Shown in pieces: positions 14,001 through 21,276 of a stretch of 26,465 nt of DNA; positions within the stretch are counted from its first letter, which is position 1, and each line of letters begins with the position of its first letter. The notes beneath the pieces were generated by a model. The model was given only the letters and a program-made list of their open reading frames with translations, had not been told where the DNA came from and did no database searches. Made by a program: the position numbers and the translations under genes. Where the stretch lies: assembly GCA_958443265.1 (NCBI GenBank), contig CAUCKA010000017.1, positions 1 to 26,465 of the forward strand, in the 5' to 3' direction. This DNA comes from an uncultured Collinsella sp. (GTDB lineage: Bacteria; Actinomycetota; Coriobacteriia; Coriobacteriales; Coriobacteriaceae).

Positions 14001-14407
14001 TAACGAGGCGTGAAACCGTCTTCATTGGCAAGTGGGGCTCGGGCCTGGGCGTCTACGAGGCGAAAACGGGTTCCCATGCGCTCGTAGGAGGCATGAAGCG
14101 CCTCGAGATGAGATAGGATATTTGCCGGAGCCCCCTGTATCTCCATCTCGACTGAGCCGTCTTCCATGTTACGCACCCAGCCGGTGAGCGCGCGTGCCTG
14201 CGCGAGGTTGGTGTTGGTAAAGCGAAAGCCAACGCCCTGGACTTGCCCCGCCCAGCGCAGGAAATAGCGCAGGGGAGTGTCTTGAGTGGCCTCGTCGCTT
14301 GCGAGCACAGTAAGCCTGCGGCGCAGCTCGAGCTCGACGTTTGATGGTTTTTGAGGCTCTCGACTGCCGCCGGTGACGCTGGAGAAGAACGTATCGAAGA
14401 GGCCCAT
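13997..14407 (-). CDS. Acylphosphatase with N-terminal extension
   Basis: The 136-residue protein contains an acylphosphatase domain in about residues 45-125: WAGQVQGVGFRFTNTNLA holds the GxVQGVGFR active-site motif with the catalytic Arg, and GWVRNMEDGSVEMEIQG the catalytic Asn. It hydrolyses acyl phosphates such as acetyl phosphate or 1,3-bisphosphoglycerate. Family members are usually about 90 residues; here about 45 residues (MGLFDTFFSSVTGG... and a charged helix) precede the domain. The ATG follows the upstream oxidoreductase stop by two bases, so translation is likely coupled. Confidence 0.9.
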   Translation of the reverse strand: MGLFDTFFSSVTGGSREPQKPSNVELELRRRLTVLASDEATQDTPLRYFLRWAGQVQGVGFRFTNTNLAQARALTGWVRNMEDGSVEMEIQGAPANILSHLEALHASYERMGTRFRLVDAQARAPLANEDGFTPRY

Positions 14408-14409
14408 AG

Positions 14410-15516
14410 CTATGCCTGCTTGCCTGCGTCGGCCGGGAAGGTTATGCCGGCCTGCTGGCGCACGGCATCCATGATGCGCAGTGAGACGAGTGTGACATCG
14501 CGGTAGTGGCCAAGCTCGTGGCGTCCCGCCGGGGTCTCCCAAATCTCTTCCTTAACGTTATCGATGCCGCCGATGGCGGTGATAAAGTCTGTGAGTTCGT
14601 ATTCCATAGTGTTGCTCGATTTGGGCAGGTCGAGCACGCGGCCGTTGTCTCCCTGTTCGCGCGGTGCCTCGGTCGCCGAGCCGCGTACGACGTCGCCGCG
14701 ATAGTCGATGCGGACGTTGCGGGGCGTGGACAGATGGTCGATCTGGATAGTGCCACGCTCGCCTTCGATCTGCGAGGGCAGCAGGTCATTCGTAATTTTG
14801 GAGTGCGCGAGCTCGACGGAGATACGCCCTCCGCCATAGCTGGCGAGAATGGAGCCGCAACCGTCGATGGGGCCATGGGTGAGCTGTCGCGTGGTGGGGT
14901 CGAGTAGAGTAGTCATGCTCGTAAGGCCGGAGGGCATGCCGAAAATCTCGACCATGGGCTCGACGGCGTAGACGCCAATGTCCATGAGGGAACCCGATGC
15001 CATATTGCAGTCGAAGATATTGGTGGCGCGTCCCGCGAGAATCTCGTTGTAGCGCGAGGAATACTTGCCAAAGCGCAATGAGGCGCGGCGGATGGGGGCG
15101 ATCTCGCCCAGGGCGTCCTCGATGGCGTGGAAGGCGGGATCGTGGAGGGGACGCATGGCCTCGAGGGCCACGACACCTGCTGCCTCGGCAGCGCGGAAGA
15201 CTTCCAGCGCCTGCGCTTCGGTGGCGCAGAAGGGTTTCTCGACGATGACGTGCTTGCCACCGGCGATGCAGGCAAGGGCCTGCTCGTAGTGGAGCGCATT
15301 GGGGCTGCCGATGTAGACGGCGTCGACGTCGTCGGCGGACGCAAGCTCGTCAAGTGCGGTGAAGTTACGCTCGCCGCCGTGTTCGGCGGTAAAGGCGGCG
15401 CCGCGCTCGGCATCGCGCGAGAGCGTGCCCACAAACGCGGCTTGGTCGTTGGCGTTGACGACCTGGATAAAGTCGTCGGTAATCATGGATGTGCCGATGG
15501 TCGCTATACGCAGCAT
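14410..15516 (-). CDS. Gfo/Idh/MocA-family NAD(P)-dependent oxidoreductase
   Basis: The 368-residue protein has an N-terminal Rossmann domain (LRIATIGTSMITDDF, AVYIGSPNALHYEQA) and the family motif EKP at residues 93-95 in HVIVEKPFCAT, whose Lys is catalytic. The C-terminal alpha/beta domain contains GSLMDIGVYAVEPM. Members oxidise or reduce sugars, inositols or dihydrodiols; the substrate is not readable here. GAGGGGG lies a few bases before ATG 15516. It forms a unit with the acylphosphatase. Confidence 0.92.
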   Translation of the reverse strand: MLRIATIGTSMITDDFIQVVNANDQAAFVGTLSRDAERGAAFTAEHGGERNFTALDELASADDVDAVYIGSPNALHYEQALACIAGGKHVIVEKPFCATEAQALEVFRAAEAAGVVALEAMRPLHDPAFHAIEDALGEIAPIRRASLRFGKYSSRYNEILAGRATNIFDCNMASGSLMDIGVYAVEPMVEIFGMPSGLTSMTTLLDPTTRQLTHGPIDGCGSILASYGGGRISVELAHSKITNDLLPSQIEGERGTIQIDHLSTPRNVRIDYRGDVVRGSATEAPREQGDNGRVLDLPKSSNTMEYELTDFITAIGGIDNVKEEIWETPAGRHELGHYRDVTLVSLRIMDAVRQQAGITFPADAGKQA

Positions 15517-15591
15517 GTATCCCCCTCGTGCCGTTCGGTTTACAGGATGAGTGTAGCGCGAGGGGGCAGGAAATAGCGTGCGAAAACGCCG

Positions 15592-16077
15592 TTACAGGTC
15601 GCTCTCGTTAAAGCCGGTATCGATATCGAGGTTGCTGCCGTCGGCCGCCGTGGTGGCGAGCTCATCGCAGCGTTCGTTGAGCTCGTGGCCGGCGTGACCC
15701 TTAACCCAGATGAACTCAACCTTGTGCTTGCTTTTGGCGGTGAGTAGGCGCTCCCACAGGTCGCGGTTCTTGACGGGCTGCTTGTTGGCGGTTTTCCATC
15801 CGCGCTTTTTCCAGCCGTCGATCCAGTGCTTGTTAAAGGCGTTGACGACGTACTGCGAATCGGAATGGACCTCGACCTCGCAGGGGCGGTTAAGTGCCTC
15901 GAGCGCCACGATGACCGCCATGAGCTCCATGCGGTTGTTGGTGGTCTTGGCGTAGCCGCGCGAAAGCTCGGAGGTGAAGGTCTTGCCGGCGGGGTTGGTG
16001 TATTTGAGCACGGCGCCGTAGCCGCCGCGTCCCGGATTTGATCGGGCCGAGCCGTCGGTATAGATGATGACCTTCAC
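15592..16077 (-). CDS. rnhA: Ribonuclease HI
   Basis: The 161-residue enzyme degrades the RNA strand of RNA-DNA hybrids, for example Okazaki primers and R-loops. Catalytic residues are Asp8 (IYTDGSARSNPG), Glu51 (NNRMELMAVI), Asp73 (HSDSQYVVN) and Asp138 (NERCDELA), with a conserved His at the WVKGHAGHELN loop. The basic handle region KKRGWKTANKQPVKNRDLW is present. The start is GTG at 16077, preceded by AAAGGAAG; an in-frame ATG at 16128 has no binding site and adds residues before the first beta strand. Confidence 0.95.
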   Translation of the reverse strand: MKVIIYTDGSARSNPGRGGYGAVLKYTNPAGKTFTSELSRGYAKTTNNRMELMAVIVALEALNRPCEVEVHSDSQYVVNAFNKHWIDGWKKRGWKTANKQPVKNRDLWERLLTAKSKHKVEFIWVKGHAGHELNERCDELATTAADGSNLDIDTGFNESDL

Positions 16078-16176
16078 GGGCTTCCTTTCGTTGGGTACGT
16101 TTCGTGTGAGTGACCATTGTAGCGCCATGCCCGCCGGGGGCTAGCAATCTACGATTTCTACCCCGTCTTCCGACAG

Positions 16177-17079
16177 TTAGTTGGCATGGATGATGCGGTT
16201 GAGCTCGTCGAGGTATTGCTGCAAGAGGGGAGAGGGCTTGCGCTCGTCGTGCATGATATAGCCTACGTGCATCGTTGGGGCGTCTGCTAACGGGATCGAT
16301 GCCATACCCCATTGCATTTCATTGGAGAGGACACCGGTCGACAGGGTGTAGCCGTTCGACGTGATAAGTAAGTTAGTAAGTGTTCCGCGGTCCGAGATTC
16401 GTATGTTGCGGTCGCAAGGGATATAGCTAAAAGGTTCCTCGGCGTAATAGAAGGAATTTGAGGTTCCCTGCTCAAAGCTGTAGCGCGTATATGGTGTGAG
16501 GTCGGCAAGGGACAGCTGAGGGCGGCGTGCGAGCGGGTGGCGCTCGCTCACGAAGACGTGGACCGTCGCGTCGAATAGGGGATGGAAGCTTGCACGGGCA
16601 TCGGCGAAGGCCTTTTGCAGAACGCGGGCGTTAAAGTCATCCAGATACAGAATGCCGATATCGCTGCGAAACGCACGGACGTCATCGATGATCTGCGATG
16701 TGGTGGTCTCGCGCATGATGAACTCGAACTTGCTGTCGCGGCAGCGCTCGACTACGTTGACAAAGGCCTCGACCGAAAAGGCGTAGTGCTGGGCGGAAAT
16801 GGCGAGGCGGGCTTGCGGGGTACCGCCGTCCTCGTAGCGGGCCTCGAGCATGTCGGCCTGCTCTACGACCTGGCGTGCATAACCCAAAAGCTCGGTGCCG
16901 TCGTTGGTGAGTGCAACACCGCGGCTAGAGCGCGTAAAGATTTCGATATGAAGTTCCTGTTCCAGGCTTTTGACGGCGTTTGAGATGTTGGACTGAGCGG
17001 TATAGAGGCGCTGAGCTGCGGCGTTGATTGAGCCGGACTCTGCCACGGCAATCAGAAAACGAAGCTGCTGAAGGGTCAT
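16177..17079 (-). CDS. LysR-type transcriptional regulator, divergent from metY
   Basis: The 300-residue protein has the LysR winged helix at its N-terminus (LQQLRFLIAVAESGSINAAA followed by RLYTAQSNISNAVKSLEQEL) and an effector-binding domain of usual length. Of two candidate ATGs, 17079 has GAAAGG nine bases upstream, whereas at 17088 that sequence abuts the codon, so the shorter form is preferred. It is transcribed away from metY with 273 bases between the starts, the standard arrangement of a LysR protein controlling its neighbour, so regulation of sulfur or methionine metabolism is inferred. Confidence 0.9.
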   Translation of the reverse strand: MTLQQLRFLIAVAESGSINAAAQRLYTAQSNISNAVKSLEQELHIEIFTRSSRGVALTNDGTELLGYARQVVEQADMLEARYEDGGTPQARLAISAQHYAFSVEAFVNVVERCRDSKFEFIMRETTTSQIIDDVRAFRSDIGILYLDDFNARVLQKAFADARASFHPLFDATVHVFVSERHPLARRPQLSLADLTPYTRYSFEQGTSNSFYYAEEPFSYIPCDRNIRISDRGTLTNLLITSNGYTLSTGVLSNEMQWGMASIPLADAPTMHVGYIMHDERKPSPLLQQYLDELNRIIHAN

Positions 17080-17100
17080 CGACGCCATCCTTTCGATTGC

Positions 17101-17117
17101 TATCTATAAAACCGATA
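17101..17117. promoter_or_regulatory. Possible LysR-type binding site
   Basis: TATC and GATA are separated by 9 bases (TATCTATAAAACCGATA), 23 bases upstream of the metY -35 box and just upstream of the lysR-type gene. The T-N11-A type dyad and its place between the divergent genes suggest a regulator site; the match is short. Confidence 0.35.
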
Positions 17118-17139
17118 ACAGGTTAGCGCTTTTAAGTGA

Positions 17140-17168
17140 TTGACCGAGCGAAACAATGCTCGTACTAT
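17140..17168 (+). promoter_or_regulatory. Promoter of metY
   Basis: TTGACC (17140-17145) and TACTAT (17163-17168) are separated by exactly 17 bases. Transcription would start near 17175, giving a leader of about 178 bases before the metY ATG. Confidence 0.75.
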
Positions 17169-17174
17169 TCAAAA

Positions 17175-17352
17175 CACACAAAGACGGTAGGTAATTAAAC
17201 CGACCACGGAACCGGGATGCGAAAGGAGGCCCGCATATGAATTGCTTACCAAGACGAATGCCGGGCTCCTGTTTGCGCCCGTCGGCGTGATCAGGAGACA
17301 GCGACTTACTTCTCTCTAATTTATTTACTTTTGTTCGATCAAGGAGATCATC
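17175..17352 (+). other. Structured 5' leader of metY with two mutually exclusive hairpins
   Basis: Hairpin A pairs 17224-17236 with 17258-17270 (AGGAG/CTCCT and CCCG/CGGG with single-base bulges). Hairpin B pairs CTCCTG (17266-17271) with CAGGAG (17292-17297) and stacks on GCGCC/GGCGT. The segment CTCCT (17266-17270) is used by both, so they cannot form together. No U-tract follows B, so control of translation or RNA stability is more likely than transcription termination. It does not show the conserved core of the SAM-I, SAM-II or T-box families. The AAGGAG site of metY at 17341-17346 lies free downstream. Confidence 0.5.
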
Positions 17353-18663
17353 ATGAGCCAGTTCATCAACAACCCCGAGCACACCTTTGGTTTCGATACC
17401 CTGCAGCTTCACGTTGGCCAGGAGAGCGCCGATCCCGCATCCGACTCCCGCGCCGTGCCTATCTACCAGACCACGAGCTATGTGTTCCGCAACTCCCAGC
17501 ACGCCGCCGACCGCTTTGGTCTTGCCGATGCTGGTAACATCTACGGCCGTCTGACCAACTCCACCCAGGGCGTCTTCGAGGACCGTATCGCCGCGCTCGA
17601 GGGTGGCGTGGCAGGTCTCGCCGTCGCCTCCGGTGCTGCTGCCATCACCTATACCCTGCAGGCTCTTGCCCAGGCCGGTGACCACGTGGTGGCTCAGAAG
17701 ACCATCTACGGTGGCTCCTACAACCTGCTGGAGCATACACTCTCCCAGTTTGGCGTCGAGACCACCTTCGTCGATGCCCACAACCTGGACGAGGTCGAGG
17801 GCGCCATCAAGGACAACACCACGGTCGTCTATCTCGAGACGCTCGGCAACCCCAACTCCGACATCCCCAACATCGACGCCATCTCCGAGATCGCCAAGAA
17901 GCACGGTCTGCCGGTTGTCGTCGACAACACCTTCGGCACCCCGTATCTGTTCCGTCCGCTGGAGCATGGTGCCAACATCGTCGTCCACTCCGCAACCAAG
18001 TTCATCGGCGGCCACGGCACCTCGCTGGGCGGTGTGATCGTCGACGGCGGTAACTTCGATTGGAAGGCGAGCGGAAAGTACGCCCAGATCGCCGAGCCCA
18101 ACCCCTCCTACCACGGCGTTTCGTTTGCCGAGGCTGCCGGTCCCGCCGCCTTCGCAACCTATGTCCGCGCTATCCTGCTGCGTGACGAGGGTGCCTGCAT
18201 CAGCCCGTTCAACGCCTGGGTCCTGCTCCAGGGCACCGAGACTCTGTCGCTGCGCGTTGACCGTCATGTTGAGAACACCAAGAAGGTCGTTGAGTTCCTG
18301 GCTGGTGACAGCCACGTCGCCAAGGTGAACCACCCGAGCCTGCCTGAGCACCCCGATCACGAGCTCTATCAGAAGTATTTCCCCAACGGCGGTGCCTCGA
18401 TCTTTACCTTTGAGATTAAGGGTGGCCAGGAGGCGGCTTGGAAGTTCATCGATCATCTGCAGGTGTTCTCGCTGCTTGCCAACGTGGCCGACGTCAAGTC
18501 GCTCGTCGTGCACCCGGCTACCACCACGCACTCCCAGCTCTCTGCCGAGGAGCTCGCCGAGCAGAACATCACACCCTCCACGATCCGTCTTTCCATCGGT
18601 ACCGAGAACGCCGAGGATATCATTTGGGATCTGAAGCAGGCCTTCGCCGCGCTGGACGAGTAG
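17353..18663 (+). CDS. metY: O-acetylhomoserine sulfhydrylase (aminocarboxypropyltransferase)
   Basis: The 436-residue PLP enzyme belongs to the Cys/Met-metabolism family and makes homocysteine from O-acetylhomoserine and sulfide. The opening FDTLQLHVGQESADP, the segment YGRLTNSTQGVFEDRIAALEGG and the length of about 430 residues distinguish MetY from cystathionine synthases and lyases of about 390. The PLP lysine is Lys216 in VHSATKFIGGHG; the PLP-binding Asp is in VVVDNTFGTPY. AAGGAG precedes the ATG by 6 bases. It is monocistronic, between its own promoter and terminator, opposite a LysR regulator. Confidence 0.97.
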   Translation: MSQFINNPEHTFGFDTLQLHVGQESADPASDSRAVPIYQTTSYVFRNSQHAADRFGLADAGNIYGRLTNSTQGVFEDRIAALEGGVAGLAVASGAAAITYTLQALAQAGDHVVAQKTIYGGSYNLLEHTLSQFGVETTFVDAHNLDEVEGAIKDNTTVVYLETLGNPNSDIPNIDAISEIAKKHGLPVVVDNTFGTPYLFRPLEHGANIVVHSATKFIGGHGTSLGGVIVDGGNFDWKASGKYAQIAEPNPSYHGVSFAEAAGPAAFATYVRAILLRDEGACISPFNAWVLLQGTETLSLRVDRHVENTKKVVEFLAGDSHVAKVNHPSLPEHPDHELYQKYFPNGGASIFTFEIKGGQEAAWKFIDHLQVFSLLANVADVKSLVVHPATTTHSQLSAEELAEQNITPSTIRLSIGTENAEDIIWDLKQAFAALDE

Positions 18664-18723
18664 GGCGACTTGTGCAAGGACCCCTTGCGACCCGATAGGT
18701 ATAACTGCATAAAATGCCTGCTC

Positions 18724-18764
18724 AAGGCGCCTGTACGAACAATGGTTGCACAGGCGCCTTTTTT
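18724..18764 (+). terminator. Rho-independent terminator of metY
   Basis: AAGGCGCCTGT (18724-18734) pairs perfectly with ACAGGCGCCTT (18750-18760) across a 15-base loop and runs into six T bases. Confidence 0.93.
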
Positions 18765-18975
18765 GCATAGGGAGGGCGCTATTACAGGGTTTTTGGCATG
18801 CTTTATGCATTCGAGTTGTGGAAAACTCCTGTTGAGAGGATGTGAGTTTTACGCAATTGACGTGCGCCTTTTGAGTAAAACCGCAGGTCGCGATTTGCTC
18901 GGGGTACTATGCAGCGCGATCGAATCACACGCAGCTCAAACGCAGCAAAAACGCACTACGGAGGTTTCCAGCTAC
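18765..18975 (+). other. Upstream region of the secreted 3D-like protein gene
   Basis: No gene is seen. A short inverted repeat, GTTTTAC (18846-18852) with GTAAAAC (18875-18881), and a possible -10 box TACTAT (18905-18910) without a clear -35 box are the only notable sites. A c-di-AMP riboswitch, which often precedes cell-wall genes in actinobacteria, was looked for and not recognised. Confidence 0.35.
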
Positions 18976-19749
18976 ATGAGGATCGATTCACGAAAACCGA
19001 AAGCCGTCGCCCTTTCCGCCGCTCTGACCGTGGCGCTATTGGCGGGCGCCGGCGCAACTGATGCCCACGCGGCAACACTATCCGATACGGTTGGACCTAC
19101 GCCGTCCGAAGCGACGCTGGTGCAGCCCGTCGACTACCGCAGCGACGGTTATGGCTCTATGCAGGAGTGGAACGCCTCGATGGGGGCAAAGCGCGATTCC
19201 CTGGAGATGCGCGCTCAGATCATTATGAATATGTATGGCGACTATGCTACCGATGACGAGCGCGCTGTGTTGCAGGGTTGCATCGATGGTGCGGGTAACC
19301 TGTTGACGATGGGGGAGGTCGACGCCAAGTCGACCGAGCTCGATGAGCTGCGCACTGCGCTTGAGGATGCCAAGCGCGAAGCGCTCGAGGCTGCCGCCGA
19401 GGCGGAGGCTGCCGAGGTCGCCCAGGCTTCGTACTACAACGCCGGTTACACTCCGTCCTACGCGTCTGCCGCGTCCTACGCGAACGGATCGGGCCTGACA
19501 CGCTCTGCGGGTGTCAATAACTACAACGGGCGCCGCGAGACCTATTACAGCAGCAATGTGCTTTATCACTATCGCACGGGCGAATGGACTCAGGATTCTG
19601 AGGGCTTCTGGCGCGATTCCGACGGCTATTACGTTGTTGCCGCGGGCGATATGGCCCAGGGCTCGACCTTTACGGGCTCCAAGGGTGATTGCAAGGTCTA
19701 TGACTCCGGCTGCGCTGCCGGAACCACCGACTACTACACCGGTTGGTAA
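18976..19749 (+). CDS. Secreted protein with C-terminal 3D-like domain
   Basis: The 257-residue protein has a Sec signal peptide (basic start MRIDSRKPK, hydrophobic core to about residue 25, cleavage after DAHA near residue 32). A helical, Ala/Glu-rich probable coiled coil spans about 115-155 (ELDELRTALEDAKREALEAA). A Tyr/Ser/Ala-rich linker follows, and the last about 75 residues end DCKVYDSGCAAGTTDYYTGW. That ending, with three spaced Asp residues, resembles the 3D/double-psi barrel domain of cell-wall-active proteins, and I associate this variant with secreted proteins of Coriobacteriia. A cell-wall role is inferred. GGAGG lies 11 bases before ATG 18976. Confidence 0.8.
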   Translation: MRIDSRKPKAVALSAALTVALLAGAGATDAHAATLSDTVGPTPSEATLVQPVDYRSDGYGSMQEWNASMGAKRDSLEMRAQIIMNMYGDYATDDERAVLQGCIDGAGNLLTMGEVDAKSTELDELRTALEDAKREALEAAAEAEAAEVAQASYYNAGYTPSYASAASYANGSGLTRSAGVNNYNGRRETYYSSNVLYHYRTGEWTQDSEGFWRDSDGYYVVAAGDMAQGSTFTGSKGDCKVYDSGCAAGTTDYYTGW

Positions 19750-19759
19750 TGCAAAATAG

Positions 19760-19825
19760 GCACATGATGGGCGGGCGTCTTTACTGAGCTTTTAGGCAAC
19801 GTAAAGCCGCCCGTTCTTTATGTGC
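19760..19825. repeat. Nested imperfect palindrome after the 3D-like gene
   Basis: Three nested pairings, GCACAT/ATGTGC, GGGCGG/CCGCCC and TTTAC/GTAAA, form one long interrupted hairpin starting 10 bases after the stop codon. It could end the transcript, but only GTTTG follows, so the terminator assignment is weak. Confidence 0.6.
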
Positions 19826-19929
19826 GTTTGAGTTAACAGAGCCCTTACCGTGGCGGTACGCTGGGCGTATGGATGCGGGGCACACTAGTTCTTGAGAAAT
19901 AAGGTCTTTCTCTTGGAGGAAGTGGTCTT

Positions 19930-20136
19930 GTGAATGCTCGAGATATTGCCGTTGCCGCCGTCGCGTTGATGCTTGGCTGCCTTGGTCCCACGGCCGCGCT
20001 CGTCGCGGGCATGCAGGGGACATGCGGGGCTGCTCCTATCGTGGTCGGCGCGCTGATCGCGGCCACGCTGCTGGGAAGCGCCGGTGTTGTCCTTTGTCGC
20101 GACGATGAGGACCAGGCGTCGGAGTCGCAGCTCTAA
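19930..20136 (+). CDS. Small membrane protein, 68 residues, unknown function
   Basis: The protein starts with GTG at 19930; GGAGG at 19915-19919 lies 10 bases upstream. Two hydrophobic segments, about residues 6-28 and 35-56 (APIVVGALIAATLLGSAGVV), suggest a helical hairpin in the membrane with a short acidic C-terminal tail (CRDDEDQASESQL). Each half holds one cysteine-containing segment. No family is recognised. It stands alone between two palindromic structures. Confidence 0.7.
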   Translation: MNARDIAVAAVALMLGCLGPTAALVAGMQGTCGAAPIVVGALIAATLLGSAGVVLCRDDEDQASESQL

Positions 20137-20174
20137 CCGTTCTGAAGCTGATTTTTGGCCAAAGATGAAAAAGG

Positions 20175-20210
20175 AAGCCGCCGCGAGGGGAGTGTCCCTT
20201 GCGGCGGCTT
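20175..20210 (-). terminator. Rho-independent terminator of the panE-like gene (bidirectional)
   Basis: A 15-bp stem with one wobble pair (AAGCCGCCGCGAGGG, 20175-20189, with CCCTTGCGGCGGCTT, 20196-20210) closes a 6-base loop. Read on the minus strand it is followed by CCTTTTTC, a good terminator for the gene ending at 20246; on the plus strand it lies 38 bases after the small membrane protein and is followed only by TTTG. Confidence 0.85.
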
Positions 20211-20245
20211 TGCCATTGGATCTGTTGGCTGCAGTATGCCGAGCA

Positions 20246-21160
20246 CTACCAGCTGCTTTCTATTTCGCGAATCCTCTGGTAGAGCCAATCGTTTTGCGGC
20301 ACTTGGATATCGTGTTTGGCGGCCAGGCGGCAAATGGTGCCCGCGAACTCCTCGACTTCGGTTTTTCGTTGTGCAATGCGGTCTTGAGCCATCGAGGGCA
20401 TACCAGCGGGGTCGATTCCCTCGATGAGGTGCATCATTTGCGTCAGGTCTGCCTCGGTCAGCTCAACGCCCTCGGCGTTGGCGACCGCAAGCGTTTCGCG
20501 CATGGCGGAAACAAAGCAGCGACGCTGCTCGGAGCCCGGCTCCGTGGCGCTTCCGTAGGTCCCGCCGTAGGCCATGCAAGTCTGGTTGATGCCGTCGTTG
20601 AGCATGAGTTTGGCCCACATGCGGTGGGCGATGTCGTCCTCGACGGTATGGGCGATGCCGCAGCGCGTATAGAGCTCGTCGATAGCGGCGACGGTCGCGG
20701 GGCCGGTGCCGGCGGCTGCACCAAAGCGGATTTCGCCCGCATTGGTAAAGGTGAGCGCGCCGTTGAGGAATACGGCGTCCATGCCCTGGCAGATACCCAG
20801 GACGGTATGCTCCCAGCCAAAGCGTTCGGCAATCTTTTGCTCGCTCGTAATGCCGTTGCACAGCGAGGCGATGAGCGTGTTGGGTCCCACGACACGCTCC
20901 ATAGTCTTGAGTGCTTGGTCGAGACCGGTGGTCTTGACCGTCAGGATGACCAGATCGGCGGGCGTTGCCTCGCTGGCGCGGACGGACGTGAGATCGCAAG
21001 GCTTTCCGTTGACGGTGAGCGTATCGCCCGCGTGACGCTCAAAACGGGCGCCATCCATAACGTATTCGACGGCGTCATTGCCGAGGGCCTTGGCAATCAT
21101 GCTGCCGTAGAGCAGGCCGACGCCGCCCTTGCCGACAAAGGTGACCTTGTTGATCTGCAT
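20246..21160 (-). CDS. Ketopantoate reductase-like (ApbA/PanE family) oxidoreductase
   Basis: The 304-residue protein has the ApbA/PanE layout: an N-terminal Rossmann nucleotide site VTFVGKGGVGLLYGSMIAKA, the substrate-site segment VILTVKTTGLDQAL, SLCNGITSEQKIAERFG, and a helical C-terminal domain with WAKLMLNDGINQTCMAYGGTYG carrying the conserved Lys and Asn. The reaction in the family is NADPH reduction of 2-ketopantoate to pantoate for coenzyme A synthesis, but many members act on other 2-keto acids and no pan genes are adjacent. ATG 21160 has AGGAG nine bases upstream; an ATG at 21169 abuts that site. Confidence 0.8.
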   Translation of the reverse strand: MQINKVTFVGKGGVGLLYGSMIAKALGNDAVEYVMDGARFERHAGDTLTVNGKPCDLTSVRASEATPADLVILTVKTTGLDQALKTMERVVGPNTLIASLCNGITSEQKIAERFGWEHTVLGICQGMDAVFLNGALTFTNAGEIRFGAAAGTGPATVAAIDELYTRCGIAHTVEDDIAHRMWAKLMLNDGINQTCMAYGGTYGSATEPGSEQRRCFVSAMRETLAVANAEGVELTEADLTQMMHLIEGIDPAGMPSMAQDRIAQRKTEVEEFAGTICRLAAKHDIQVPQNDWLYQRIREIESSW

Positions 21161-21181
21161 GTGAATCATCTCCTCACAAAA

Positions 21182-21215
21182 AGGCGCCCGCGTGCGGGGC
21201 GCCTGATGGATTGTA
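21182..21215 (-). promoter_or_regulatory. Promoter -10 box and terminator-like hairpin abutting the panE-like start
   Basis: On the minus strand TACAAT (21215-21210) is a good -10 box, though no clear -35 lies 17 bases upstream. The hairpin AGGCGCCC/GGGCGCCT (21204-21197 with 21189-21182) begins where transcription would start and is followed by TTTTTGTG and then the AGGAG site. As a terminator it could serve the cyclase gene that ends at 21277; its position also makes it a candidate attenuator for the panE-like gene. Confidence 0.55.
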
Positions 21216-21276
21216 TGCCGCTGGGGCGTGTAGCGTGCACCGGAGGCTGAATTTAGAAGAACAAACGCATGGGAAC

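Noticed and set aside
17175..17352. SAM-I, SAM-II or T-box riboswitch in the metY leader
   Set aside because: The conserved cores of these classes were looked for and are not present; the leader is therefore listed as unclassified.
17104..18810. A 568-codon open frame on the minus strand opposite metY
   Set aside because: It is an antisense shadow of metY: high GC third positions keep the frame open, it covers the promoter and terminator, and its protein has no recognisable domain.
18765..18975. c-di-AMP riboswitch upstream of the secreted protein
   Set aside because: No conserved core of that class could be recognised.
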